A DNA stretch of 45,037 bases from contig JAMDBG010000003.1 in assembly GCA_023487865.1 (NCBI GenBank), positions 1-45,037 on the forward strand. Reading direction: 5' to 3'. The DNA comes from Deltaproteobacteria bacterium. Lineage in GTDB: Bacteria; Desulfobacterota; Syntrophia; Syntrophales; UBA5619. Below the pieces are notes generated by a model. The model made no database searches. It was not told where the DNA came from and saw only the letters and a list, made by a program, of their open reading frames with translations. Positions 25,201-32,722 of this stretch are shown here, in pieces; within the stretch, counting starts at the first letter, position 1, and the number at the start of each line of letters is the position of its first letter. A program made the translations under genes and the position numbers.

Positions 25201-26481
25201 AAGTTTCTTTGTCCATCTTGGTTTGCGGGAAATAATCTCAAGCCAGGAGCGGATGTTTTTAATGTGAGTCGGGTTCACCCGGATTTGCCATTCAGCAGTA
25301 GGTCCCTGGACATCGGGATGCTGAAAACCGAAGGCCACAAGTTCTTCAAGGAAGGTATCCACGAGAGGATGGCTGTTGGACTCAAAAACTTCCTTCGCCA
25401 GTGTGGTGATGCAATCGAGGATGGAACTCCGGTATTGATTCTGTGCAACTGTCTTTTTCAATAAACGGAAGACCTTCTGCACAAGATCATTAACATTCCG
25501 ATCACTTTCTTCTTTTAACGCCCGCCCCAGACAGCGATTAATCTCGATCAGACACGCGTTGCGTATATCCGACAGTCCGTCAACATTCATCATATTGAAA
25601 AGAAAATCGAGTTTCACAAGATAACGGCGGCCTTTAAAAGCGTCGGATTTTTCGAGGGCATCCGCAATGACAAGGTATCCGTTGGCGATCTGCACATGGT
25701 CGGGCAGATCCAGGTAGGGTGAAATCGGGTCCGGAACAGTCAGCACCTGCCGGTCGAGGACCTCCAGACGGGCGAGCAGCTCACGGATATGTTGATGGGA
25801 AAGGGGCATGATCAGCTCTCGATACGCGTCCTTGTCTTCTTTGGTCTCGCCCTCCGCGGAGAACCATTGGGAAGGATCCGCTTGCGTCAGCCAGAAACGG
25901 TATGTCGATCTGAATACGGACGAGAGAAGCCCACTGACCTCATAATGCTCCGTCTTGATTGGAATCTCCATTAAAAGCTTTGCCGTCGCCTTCATATAAC
26001 TAGATGATTTTTTTAGTAAATTGTTATGATTCCGTGACAGATCGGCGAGCAAACGAAAGAAGGGAGAAAACAGGGGGGTGTTTCTCTCAAGCAGATGGTT
26101 GCTTTTGGAAAGAACGGTATTGAGAAACTCAAAGCAGTAACGGACGGCACTGTCCCGGACCTCTTCGTCCTTGGCCGAAGAGAGGACGACAAGATAAATA
26201 TCCGCCAACTTTTTCAGTGCGGGCAATCCCCTTTCATGGGTGTTGAAATCATAGAAATCGCCGATGGAAAGGCCCTTGAGCTGGGTAAGAACATATTCCC
26301 AGTTCACAAAGGGGTGGTGAAGCTCGATAAGAAGCTCTTCCGTCCGTTTCAACACCCCGTAATGGTTCTTCGCGACATCCAGGAGTATCCTGTATTCGTC
26401 GGGGATCTGCACAACTGCCCTGGTTCGCTCCAGATTGATTTCCAAGGCGCTCAAGGGTTGTGTATCTACTTTTGTATCCAT
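22267..26481 (-). CDS. PPDK-like phosphotransferase with large N-terminal region and no PEP/pyruvate barrel
   Basis: A 1404-residue protein. Residues 1 to about 900 are a predicted helical region with no motif I recognise. From residue 910 it follows pyruvate phosphate dikinase: the ATP-grasp start (GNKAYFLKELTSFNLPVPPGF), SVRSGATISLPGMMCSFLN near 985, FGNLNECSGSGVIMTRDP near 1136, and LYILQTRD near 1242. Then comes the swivelling domain with phospho-histidine His1337 (TARGGGTSHAAV) and SGDFISIDGWSGAVYTG. It stops there; the C-terminal PEP/pyruvate TIM barrel of PPDK is absent. It should therefore form a phosphohistidine from ATP, but the acceptor is unknown. No Shine-Dalgarno site is visible at the start. 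It lies convergent with the GAPDH pair and divergent from tpiA. Confidence 0.82.
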   Translation of the reverse strand: MDTKVDTQPLSALEINLERTRAVVQIPDEYRILLDVAKNHYGVLKRTEELLIELHHPFVNWEYVLTQLKGLSIGDFYDFNTHERGLPALKKLADIYLVVLSSAKDEEVRDSAVRYCFEFLNTVLSKSNHLLERNTPLFSPFFRLLADLSRNHNNLLKKSSSYMKATAKLLMEIPIKTEHYEVSGLLSSVFRSTYRFWLTQADPSQWFSAEGETKEDKDAYRELIMPLSHQHIRELLARLEVLDRQVLTVPDPISPYLDLPDHVQIANGYLVIADALEKSDAFKGRRYLVKLDFLFNMMNVDGLSDIRNACLIEINRCLGRALKEESDRNVNDLVQKVFRLLKKTVAQNQYRSSILDCITTLAKEVFESNSHPLVDTFLEELVAFGFQHPDVQGPTAEWQIRVNPTHIKNIRSWLEIISRKPRWTKKLLSALIINLKLGGVFVRDTDLLQKDISLLLNSDILPAYNLVKQLLRIFPVFFSEIGAEGELRAISTAVDELSARNDRLIYFLRKQSHVESNSRLVSFIEDIFRYWNSGEREYLKDHLPGEVFNEVRASGEYFDDLHVLFGSLFQKTHGDVSALLQWDEGKISREINAVSGVLEREKERAGLMIRFYQLIYKKYYHQHIDIVKDLEASALLDPRKVRSLKRSLAKKDDYRSLIIILRMIGGLKERILSSKKTDSFENIYYKRHIAAGIPSMYGTYREEKFEAMGLSLRLECFATTLFERLVESLNLKFITKSTLMKIHQYLWLYVKALDLEGVATEGLVAKLKYITNALQIRQFSIDQYIDIFQFIAKGIQDITRDYYIDAHRSNLPVIIGRIMDYDENRDRKTIAKEEQRVFYQYSENFIRSIIASAFGLQVLDNFVNAVIRALSAEQEKFKDNKKILNLVMAYIPELAIATLYKENRDTDNQILIGNKAYFLKELTSFNLPVPPGFVITTEVFRGYEGVMGYEYIFEDLWQRICKEIKDLERITGKTFGDPDNTLLLSVRSGATISLPGMMCSFLNVGINETIAEGFARQDGHQWAAWDSYRRLVQTWGMFQGLERNIFDQIMSSFKNHYDVKKKIQFDPEQMRLLALSYKEAMEKRGIKIANDPYQQLQHAIMEVFASWNSEQARILRHQMHLSDEWGTAVIVQAMVFGNLNECSGSGVIMTRDPKGSSQDVSIYGDFIFGVQGDDIVSGLVETFPISEKQRTAEKRESMISLETRFPEIYKELVRIAEFLVYDKGFSHQEIEFTFENATKKGLYILQTRDMVQRETGMVRTFVGDGDLERSFLGMGIGVSGGALTGRAVYSEEGIEHFREKEPETALILIRPDTVPDDVGIILKVEGILTARGGGTSHAAVTIPQLNKVGVVGFNKLHVYESEEYSRVDDKTIRSGDFISIDGWSGAVYTGKHAIGPDESFKIIL

Positions 26482-26558
26482 GCCTATAGAGTAATGCGAA
26501 TTTCGGAATAATGCAATTCATAACTCACCCATCATTCACCCATTACGGCAAAAAAACA

Positions 26559-26587
26559 TTGACGAAGCTGGACGGGCTGGCTATGAT
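26559..26587 (+). promoter_or_regulatory. Promoter of tpiA-secG
   Basis: TTGACG at 26559-26564 and TATGAT at 26582-26587 are separated by 17 bases, with an A-run just upstream. It lies about 90 bases before the tpiA start, in the divergent spacer shared with the dikinase-like gene. Confidence 0.65.
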
Positions 26588-26674
26588 CCGCAATAATGAA
26601 AGCGGCAATCCATTATTCATGCAGAATGAAATCTCTCGCTCTGTGTATCGGCCGCACGTCATCTGGAGGCTGAT

Positions 26675-27424
26675 ATGATTCGACCGGTCATCGCTGGAAA
26701 CTGGAAGATGAATAAGACCGTAGCGGAGGCGGTGGATTTTGCCGTGCGTCTCCGGACGGCATACAGCACCCCCCCGGATCGGGAAGTAATCATCGCTCCT
26801 CCGTTCACAGCGCTTCAGGCAGTGGCGGACACCATCCGGGGGTCATTCATCCTTCTTGCCGCCCAGAATCTGCATGAGGAGGAAAAGGGGGCCTATACCG
26901 GTGAGATCTCAGGCAAGATGCTTCGCGAGGCAGGATGCAACTGCGTCATCATCGGCCACTCAGAGCGTCGCACCCTCTTTACCGAAAGCGATGACCGCAT
27001 CAACCGGAAGCTACGGGCGGCCCTGACGGCCGGCCTGAGACCGATCTTCTGTATCGGAGAGTCACTCCGACAGCGGGAAGAGGGTGAAACGGAGGCGGTC
27101 ATAGAGCACCAATTAAAAGAGGGATTGAATAATTTGACTGCCAATGATATAGAATCATGTGTCGTCGCCTATGAGCCGGTATGGGCGATCGGTACCGGCA
27201 AAACGGCGAGCCCGGAACAAGCCGAGAAGGTTCATCGCTTCATCCGGGAATGGATCGTCCGGCGGTACGGTCCGAAAAATGGGGCGGAGCTGGCCATCCT
27301 CTATGGGGGCAGTGTCACGCCGAAGAACATCGCCGAGCTGATGGCACAGCCGGATATCAACGGGGCGCTGGTAGGCGGTGCCAGCCTGGATGTCGATTCT
27401 TTCATCCAGCTTGTCGGTTGTTGA
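26675..27424 (+). CDS. tpiA: Triose-phosphate isomerase
   Basis: A 249-residue TIM-barrel enzyme interconverting glyceraldehyde 3-phosphate and dihydroxyacetone phosphate. The active site is intact: Asn9 and Lys11 (GNWKMNKT), His95 (IIGHSERR) and Glu167 (YEPVWAIGTGKTA), plus the phosphate-binding ILYGGSVTPKN. TGGAGG precedes the ATG. It is transcribed with secG, 24 bases downstream, an arrangement common in bacteria. Confidence 0.97.
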   Translation: MIRPVIAGNWKMNKTVAEAVDFAVRLRTAYSTPPDREVIIAPPFTALQAVADTIRGSFILLAAQNLHEEEKGAYTGEISGKMLREAGCNCVIIGHSERRTLFTESDDRINRKLRAALTAGLRPIFCIGESLRQREEGETEAVIEHQLKEGLNNLTANDIESCVVAYEPVWAIGTGKTASPEQAEKVHRFIREWIVRRYGPKNGAELAILYGGSVTPKNIAELMAQPDINGALVGGASLDVDSFIQLVGC

Positions 27425-27448
27425 ATCAAATTAAAGGGGTATAAAAAA

Positions 27449-27808
27449 GTGCAAATTCTCGTCACCATATTACATGTGATCGTCTGCATCGTCCTGATCC
27501 TCGTCGTACTGCTGCAGGCGGGTAAGGGCGCCAATATGGGCGCCGTTTTCGGAGGTTCCAGCCAGACCATTTTCGGAAGCAGCGGCCCGGGGACCTTTCT
27601 CGGCAAGATGACGACCGGGGTCGCCATCATCTTCATGCTGACCTCGTTCAGCCTATCCTATACAGCCTCCCACAAGGGGACTTCCCTGATGGAGGGTGCC
27701 TCGCGACCCGCGGCCCAGAAAACGGCTCCCGTGCAGCAGCCGGCAGCACCGTCTGCCCCGGCAGCCCCGGCGCCACAGGCCCCGGCAGCACCCCCGACGG
27801 CCAAATAG
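27449..27808 (+). CDS. secG: Preprotein translocase subunit SecG
   Basis: A 119-residue inner-membrane subunit that assists SecYE. Two hydrophobic segments (about 3-24 and 50-72) flank the typical loop GKGANMGAVFGGSSQTIFGSSG. Residues 88-119 are an alanine/proline/glutamine-rich tail, common in proteobacterial SecG. The start is GTG at 27449 with AAAGGGG upstream. It follows tpiA closely. Confidence 0.93.
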   Translation: MQILVTILHVIVCIVLILVVLLQAGKGANMGAVFGGSSQTIFGSSGPGTFLGKMTTGVAIIFMLTSFSLSYTASHKGTSLMEGASRPAAQKTAPVQQPAAPSAPAAPAPQAPAAPPTAK

Positions 27809-27845
27809 ATCCCTGTCCGGGAAAGCGGATGCTGTTCTTTTGATA

Positions 27846-27874
27846 TTGACAAAGTCTTATTTAATAGGTAAGTT
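27846..27874 (+). promoter_or_regulatory. Possible promoter of tRNA-Leu
   Basis: TTGACA at 27846-27851 is perfect. With a 17-base spacer the -10 would be TAAGTT (27869-27874), which is weak. It lies about 55 bases before the mature tRNA 5-prime end. Read-through from secG is the alternative. Confidence 0.4.
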
Positions 27875-27928
27875 CCCGGCGAAAGTCCGCCCGGTGGTGC
27901 CTTTAGCGCCGGTGGTTGCGATACGAGT

Positions 27929-28015
27929 GCCGAAGTGGTGGAATCTGGTAGACACGCTATCTTGAGGGGGTAGTGAGCTACGCTCATCCGGGTTCAAGTC
28001 CCGGCTTCGGCACCA
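27929..28015 (+). tRNA. tRNA-Leu(GAG), CCA encoded
   Basis: An 87-base class II tRNA. The acceptor stem GCCGAAG pairs with CTTCGGC, and the anticodon stem CTATC/GGTAG encloses the loop TTGAGGG, giving anticodon GAG (reads CUC and CUU). There is a long variable arm (TGAGC-TAC-GCTCA), and the T arm is CCGGG-TTCAAGT-CCCGG. The 3-prime end ACCA is encoded. The long variable arm and the D-loop GGTAGAC fit leucine. Confidence 0.95.
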
Positions 28016-28033
28016 TTATACTGAAAATGCAAC

Positions 28034-28069
28034 GGGGAAACGGGCAGGCGCCCGGAACCCCCTTTTCTT
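28034..28069 (+). terminator. Rho-independent terminator after tRNA-Leu
   Basis: A stem CGGGC-AGGC-GCCCG is extended outward by GGGG pairing with CCCC across a small internal loop, followed by TTTTCTT. It ends the tpiA-secG-tRNA-Leu unit. Confidence 0.75.
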
Positions 28070-28141
28070 ACCTCTATCATCGGCGTCAATCGCACAAGGG
28101 ACCGATCTAAAAACCAGCGTTATGCAACGAAAAGGAAAATC

Positions 28142-28231
28142 ATGAACGAAGGCCTGCTTCTGATTGTCATCGTCGTAGGGTGGTTTATCCTGAACCGCTT
28201 TGTCCTGCCCCGCTTCGGCATCCGTACCTGA
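28142..28231 (+). CDS. Small ORF, 29-residue single-span membrane protein candidate
   Basis: ATG at 28142 is preceded by AAAAGGAAAA with good spacing. The 29 codons give a short acidic start (MNEG), one hydrophobic span (LLLIVIVVGWFIL) and a basic C-terminus (NRFVLPRFGIRT), the layout of a single-pass small membrane protein. A perfect 8-bp hairpin follows the stop. I cannot name a family. The ribosome site, the clean topology and the hairpin make it more likely real than random. Confidence 0.5.
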   Translation: MNEGLLLIVIVVGWFILNRFVLPRFGIRT

Positions 28232-28610
28232 ATCTGCCCTGACGGGAAGGATTCCCGTCCCGGTAAAGATGTAAAGTAATTAAAGAACAGCAAATTTGCA
28301 CCGGAATAACCGGGTGGGAGGAATACCCGACGCTCCCCGGATTCAGGCGTGATCTCTATTCAATCTCTGACAATCCCCTCTTTTCGGCTTGTCTCTCCCC
28401 CCTCCACCAGTGACCGTTTTCCAGCGTATAGATCCAACCAGGACTGCAGGGCAGATCACAGACCACACCATGAGTCAACACACCACAAACGAAGCAAGCG
28501 AAAAAAGCTTAACATTTTCCGAAAAATCGGATAAGGTCACGGCGGTCCACAATAAAAAATCCTAATGCGGGAATGTATCAAGATATCGGTTGGCATCTAT
28601 ATTGGGTGCA
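28232..28610. other. Intergenic region with hairpin, before the HDOD gene
   Basis: A perfect stem GACGGGAA-GGA-TTCCCGTC lies at 28241-28259 just after the small ORF; it has no T-run, so it may protect the transcript end or be a weak terminator. The rest is a mixture of C/T-rich and A-rich DNA. A 31-codon frame at 28470-28565 has no ribosome site. No clear promoter for the HDOD gene was identified. Confidence 0.5.
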
Positions 28611-29477
28611 ATGATGATCAATCAGCAGATTCGGGATTTTATCTCACATATGCCCAGGTTTTCCGCGACCGGAACAAAGGTGATGGAAGTCTGCAATCGC
28701 CCGACGACCTCATCACATGATCTCAACAGGGTGATTTCCTTGGACCCGGTTCTCACCGGCAAAGTTTTAAAACTGGTCAATTCCGCATACTATTCCTTGG
28801 GCAAGGAGGTGACCTCCCTGACCCATGCCTTCATCCTGCTGGGAATCAATACAGTGAAGAATCTTGCCTTGGGCACCGCTATTCTGGAGAGTATCGGTGG
28901 AAGGAGTTCGTTTCGCTGCCTGTCCATGGATGATTTCTGGCTTCACTCTCTGGGTGTGGGAGTGATTTCGAGATCACTGGCACGGCTGACAGGAATTCCC
29001 TTCGCGGAGGAAGAAGGATATTTCGTCGCCGGACTTCTCCATGACCTGGGGAAGATTCCTCTCAACTATTGTGATCCGGAGATGTACAACCGTGCTCTTG
29101 AAGCGGCAATTCTCCAACAAACCACTCTCTACGAGGCGGAAAAGACGTGTCTGGGCCTTGATCACTGTATCGTGGGCGGATGGATAGCTGAAAAATGGAG
29201 GCTGCATCGGGATTTTTTGGATGTCCTTCATTTCCACCATGACCAGAACAGCGGTAGAGAAAAATCCCCTTTCTTAGTCATCGTGTCCCTGGCGAACCTC
29301 TATGCAAACTACTGGAAGATCGGCTCGGCGGGAAACACAACGCCGGTCCATTTACTGATGGAACATCTTCAGAAAAGGCTGAACATTGCACCGGAGCAGA
29401 TTGCTGCGATTCACGATAAAGTTTTGGAAGATATAGATAAATCTCGAATTTTCCTGGAGGTGGCAACCGAGGGATGA
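28611..29477 (+). CDS. HDOD domain protein
   Basis: About 288 residues if the ATG at 28611 is the start; a TTG seven codons earlier and an ATG immediately after are alternatives, all with weak ribosome sites. Most of the protein is an HDOD domain: SLDPVLTGKVLKLVNSAYYSL and LGINTVKNLALGTAI are the conserved early helices, and GLLHDLGKI is the HD-like motif. HDOD proteins are signalling or regulatory factors, often linked to chemotaxis, cyclic-di-GMP or stress. There is no attached GGDEF or EAL domain. The next gene, four bases on, encodes a metallo-beta-lactamase-fold hydrolase, so the two are probably co-expressed. Confidence 0.85.
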   Translation: MMINQQIRDFISHMPRFSATGTKVMEVCNRPTTSSHDLNRVISLDPVLTGKVLKLVNSAYYSLGKEVTSLTHAFILLGINTVKNLALGTAILESIGGRSSFRCLSMDDFWLHSLGVGVISRSLARLTGIPFAEEEGYFVAGLLHDLGKIPLNYCDPEMYNRALEAAILQQTTLYEAEKTCLGLDHCIVGGWIAEKWRLHRDFLDVLHFHHDQNSGREKSPFLVIVSLANLYANYWKIGSAGNTTPVHLLMEHLQKRLNIAPEQIAAIHDKVLEDIDKSRIFLEVATEG

Positions 29478-29481
29478 GCGC

Positions 29482-30402
29482 ATGATGGATATTACGTTCT
29501 GGGGTGTGAGAGGGGGCATCCCCTCTCCGGGAGCGCACACGGTCAAATACGGAGGGAACACCTCCTGTGTGGAACTGTACTTCCCTGATTCTCACCGGCT
29601 CATCATCATCGATGCCGGTTCAGGCATCCGTAACCTCGGCAGCCGCATGGTGTCTCCGGATTACCGACAGACACCTATAGACGCGGATCTGTTTTTCACC
29701 CATACCCACAGCGATCACATTATCGGATTTCCTTTTTTTGCCCCCCTTTATATCCCAGGGACGAAACTCCGGATATACGGACCTGTGACCTATGACGAAG
29801 ACTCACTGGAAAAGATCATCAGCTCTCATATGTCCTATCATTTTTTCCCCGTCCGCCTGGCAGAACTCGCAGCTGAAATGGTCTATAACGAATTAAAAGA
29901 GGGATCCTATGAACTCGGCGACGGAATAACGGTGACCACCCGGTACCTGAACCATCCCCTGTTGTGTTTCGGTTACCGATTTGAGCATCAGGGGCGGGTC
30001 ATCTGTACGGCTTTTGATAACGAACCGTTTCGCAATCTATTCGCCCGGCATCCCGGTAAGCCTGACGACGATGACTCTATAGCTCTGGAGGGCGAGAATG
30101 TGGCTGCCCAGGAAAACACCCGTCTGGAAAACTTTTTCGCAGGGGCCGATCTCCTGATCTCTGACGCCCAGTACCTTCAGCAGGAATATGAATCTTCCCG
30201 ATTGGGCTGGGGTCATTCTCCCGTCGAACATGCCATAGACGCCGCTCGGCGGGCTCAAGTAAAACGGTTGGCTCTCTTCCACCACGATCCTGAACGCACC
30301 GACGCGCAGCTTGATACGCTGGAATCGTTTCACTGCAAACCCGATCCGAAGAAGGGGATGGAAATCTTTTTCGCCCGAGAGGGGATGCGGATCGAGATAT
30401 AA
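29482..30402 (+). CDS. Metallo-beta-lactamase-fold hydrolase
   Basis: A 306-residue soluble protein that starts MMDITFWGVRGGIPSPG and has the metal motif HTHSDH (His74, His76, Asp78, His79). Further probable ligands are the histidine in RYLNHP, the aspartate in TAFDNEP and His-His in ALFHHDPERTD. The N-terminal WGVRGG and KYGGNTSC elements are typical of a subgroup near cyclic phosphodiesterase/PhnP-like and RNase Z-like proteins, often found with signalling domains. The substrate is probably a phosphodiester or cyclic nucleotide, but this is inference. It is paired with the upstream HDOD gene and convergent with another MBL-fold gene. Confidence 0.83.
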   Translation: MMDITFWGVRGGIPSPGAHTVKYGGNTSCVELYFPDSHRLIIIDAGSGIRNLGSRMVSPDYRQTPIDADLFFTHTHSDHIIGFPFFAPLYIPGTKLRIYGPVTYDEDSLEKIISSHMSYHFFPVRLAELAAEMVYNELKEGSYELGDGITVTTRYLNHPLLCFGYRFEHQGRVICTAFDNEPFRNLFARHPGKPDDDDSIALEGENVAAQENTRLENFFAGADLLISDAQYLQQEYESSRLGWGHSPVEHAIDAARRAQVKRLALFHHDPERTDAQLDTLESFHCKPDPKKGMEIFFAREGMRIEI

Positions 30403-30492
30403 ACCATTTACTTCCTTTTGCCCGCCGATACCGATCAAGCAAAGAATTTCATCACAACCAGCCGCGCGACATTGTTCCGGGAATGATGAGGA

Positions 30493-31554
30493 TCATGGAG
30501 TGCCCTGAAAAGCACACCTGGCCTCATGATGAAGGAGATCACCCATTTTCTTGTATTTTGGAGAAAAATGGAACAGCACCATGCGCTTTGCCCCCGCCTG
30601 TCTTGCCAGCATCCCGGCCTGCCTCGCCGTAAGATGGCACTTCTGTGCAGCGTTATCGGCATCTTCATGAAGAAAAGGCGCTTCGATAAAGATCAGATCC
30701 GATCCGCCACTCAGCTCTACGATCCGGCGCGCATTTTCATCACTGTAAAGGGCATCGGTGACGTACGATATCTTCTGCCCCGGTGTGATCTTCACGGCCT
30801 TTTGTCTCAGAACACCAAGCGGCACGACTTTCCAAACCATCCGACCGTCGGCATCCCGCCACCATGCCCGTACAGGAAGGTCATCCGGTCCCCCCTTCAT
30901 GACATGCGCCTTAAGCTCCAGCAGCCAGGTCCCTGTAGAAAGCCCCATATCCCGAAGGACATTCTTCTTGATATTGATGCGTGTCTTTTCTTCAAAACAA
31001 AAAGCCAAACAGGGCGTCCCGTGATCGAGAAATAACGCTCTGACGGTAAAGAAATCCCCTTGAACAAGGGTTCCGTCATAATCAGCGTGTTCCTCACCCT
31101 CCGGTCTGAAGGCATTCCGGCAATGATATTGTCTGCTGATTTGGTATTGCGGATGTATCTCCGTCACGAGCAATGCAAAGTCATTGGTGTAATTGGCAAC
31201 CAGATTCCAGGTATAGGAACGGAGCTTGTCTTCGACATTCTGCAGAAAATTGGGCGGTCCGTAAAGATGAATGCGCCGGTCTCTCCCCAGAGAAATCCTC
31301 AGGAGATGATCAAAACCGATGAAATGGTCCATGTGGGTGTGGGAAACGAATATGTAGCCGATCTTTAAAAGTTTGCGGGGCGGCAGCGCATGGATATCGC
31401 CGAGGTCGAAAAGAAAGGCTTCCTTTCGATACTTGAAATCCACATACACGCCTGGATCACCGAAGGGATCATTGATCAGAGAAGCGCTGTGAATCACTTT
31501 TCCCCATCCACTTATGCTAAGGCCGCAAAATAAAGTGAGGAAAGATAACTTCAT
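30493..31554 (-). CDS. RNase Z-like metallo-beta-lactamase-fold protein
   Basis: A 353-residue protein with the RNase Z-type motif FVSHTHMDHFIGFDHLLR (His72, His74, Asp76, His77), preceded by LFDLGDI and followed by HLYGPPNF. A later conserved histidine lies in RMVLFHFSPKY. The annotated family of such proteins is usually tRNA 3-prime processing nuclease or a related phosphodiesterase, but this one lacks the clear exosite arm of a true RNase Z, so the substrate is uncertain. A GTG at 31497 could be the real start, because family similarity begins near IHSASLINDPFGDP and the first 19 residues look atypical. Confidence 0.75.
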   Translation of the reverse strand: MKLSFLTLFCGLSISGWGKVIHSASLINDPFGDPGVYVDFKYRKEAFLFDLGDIHALPPRKLLKIGYIFVSHTHMDHFIGFDHLLRISLGRDRRIHLYGPPNFLQNVEDKLRSYTWNLVANYTNDFALLVTEIHPQYQISRQYHCRNAFRPEGEEHADYDGTLVQGDFFTVRALFLDHGTPCLAFCFEEKTRINIKKNVLRDMGLSTGTWLLELKAHVMKGGPDDLPVRAWWRDADGRMVWKVVPLGVLRQKAVKITPGQKISYVTDALYSDENARRIVELSGGSDLIFIEAPFLHEDADNAAQKCHLTARQAGMLARQAGAKRMVLFHFSPKYKKMGDLLHHEARCAFQGTP

Positions 31555-31599
31555 TAACCCTGTTTACATGGTTCTTATAGCATGAAGTGTGATTTTTTC

Positions 31600-32322
31600 C
31601 TAAAAAGGAGGAACAATATTGTTGGATTCGAATTTGCTGTCCGCAATATCCGCTGTCCCACCGTTGAAGATGCCGCTGCCGACGCGCGCCTCGTTTCCCT
31701 GAAATGTGCAATTTTTGACAATCAAAGTGCCATCGCTGTCTATGGCGCCGCCTATGTCCGCCCAGTTATTTAAAAACTCGCTGTCCGTGATGTTCACGGT
31801 TCCCTTATAGTTGAGGACAGCCCCTCCATAGGTGGCAAGGCGCGCAAAATTTTCCGTGAAACGACAGCGGTCGATGTTCAAAACAACCCCGCTATTGGCT
31901 CGGACACCGCCTCCATGGGGTGTACTGCCCTTTGCAATGACCAGATACTGGAGATTGACGGTCGGACCCCCTTGACTGATTTCAAATATCCCCACCAGGT
32001 AGTTTCCACTGATCTCGATCGACCAGTCCGTCCGGCCTTTGATCGTCAGGTTCTGGTCGATGTCAGGCAGGGGACTGCCCAATGTGAGGGTGCCGGTCAG
32101 ATCGTCACTGAAAACGATGATGTCCGCCCCGCTTCCCGCCTGGCAGTCTGGGGAGCCCGACTGGGTGTCGAGATTCGCGTTGATTATGGCCTCCCGCAGG
32201 GAACACCGGCTGTTTAGATTCTGCTCGTCGGCCAGCGTCGTGACGACTATTGTGGCGGCAACTGCCGGAGCGCACCAAAGGACCATGAATGCCGAAAATA
32301 GAATCCACCATCTCTTGGCCAT
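31600..32322 (-). CDS. Secreted CSLREA/parallel beta-helix protein, short
   Basis: A 240-residue exported protein. Residues 1-23 are a Sec signal peptide (MAKRWW, hydrophobic core, AVAA). Next comes TTLADEQNLNSRCSLREAIINAN, a CSLREA domain, then right-handed beta-helix repeats (polymorphic-outer-membrane-like: GGGVRANSGVVLNI, GGAVLNYKGTVNI, GGAIDSDGTLIV, then GSGIFNGGTADI). It ends after only about four turns with no autotransporter or sorting domain, which is short for this class. AAAGGAGG lies five bases before the ATG. It probably acts outside the inner membrane; the role is unknown. It may be a truncated remnant of a longer protein. Confidence 0.75.
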   Translation of the reverse strand: MAKRWWILFSAFMVLWCAPAVAATIVVTTLADEQNLNSRCSLREAIINANLDTQSGSPDCQAGSGADIIVFSDDLTGTLTLGSPLPDIDQNLTIKGRTDWSIEISGNYLVGIFEISQGGPTVNLQYLVIAKGSTPHGGGVRANSGVVLNIDRCRFTENFARLATYGGAVLNYKGTVNITDSEFLNNWADIGGAIDSDGTLIVKNCTFQGNEARVGSGIFNGGTADIADSKFESNNIVPPF

Positions 32323-32429
32323 GAAACAACCTCCTTTTTGAGGATACCCTTATTAAATGCCAGAAATGCCGGGAAGAAGTCTATCACCGCCCTTCTCCCC
32401 GCCCTGCACATCCGAAAAAGAGCCTTCTC

Positions 32430-32537
32430 TCACTTCACAACCGTCTCCAATGCCAGTTCCAGGGCGCCGCAACCCCGTGGGTGCTCACTGCCAAGAAAAA
32501 AACCAGGTAAAACATATGCCGCTATCGCTTCAACCAT
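32430..32537 (-). CDS. Small ORF, 35 residues, strong ribosome site
   Basis: On the minus strand AAGGAGG lies six bases before an ATG (complement at 32535-32537). It opens a 35-codon frame beginning MVEAIAAYVLPGFFLG and ending in an amphipathic ELALETVVK. It has a weakly hydrophobic N-terminus and one cysteine. It lies between the outer-membrane barrel gene and the CSLREA gene on the same strand. No family is recognised. The near-perfect Shine-Dalgarno site is the main evidence; an unrelated UGA-terminated frame from an overlapping ATG three bases away is the alternative. Confidence 0.45.
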   Translation of the reverse strand: MVEAIAAYVLPGFFLGSEHPRGCGALELALETVVK

Positions 32538-32722
32538 TCATCACCTCCTTATTCGGTAGATATGGGTTCAAAATGCTTAAAAGAGATCGAGATTTTTATA
32601 ACCGGCAAAAAAGGCCCGACTCGGTTTTCTGCCTCGTGCCGCCTACGAACGACGCTTCTATGAAAAACGACCGGCAGTATGAGATATCTGGTGGCTCTAT
32701 TGACCGCCGAACTCATTAATGG

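Noticed and set aside
28470..28565. 31-codon frame before the HDOD gene
   Set aside because: No ribosome site, highly polar composition, and no support from context.
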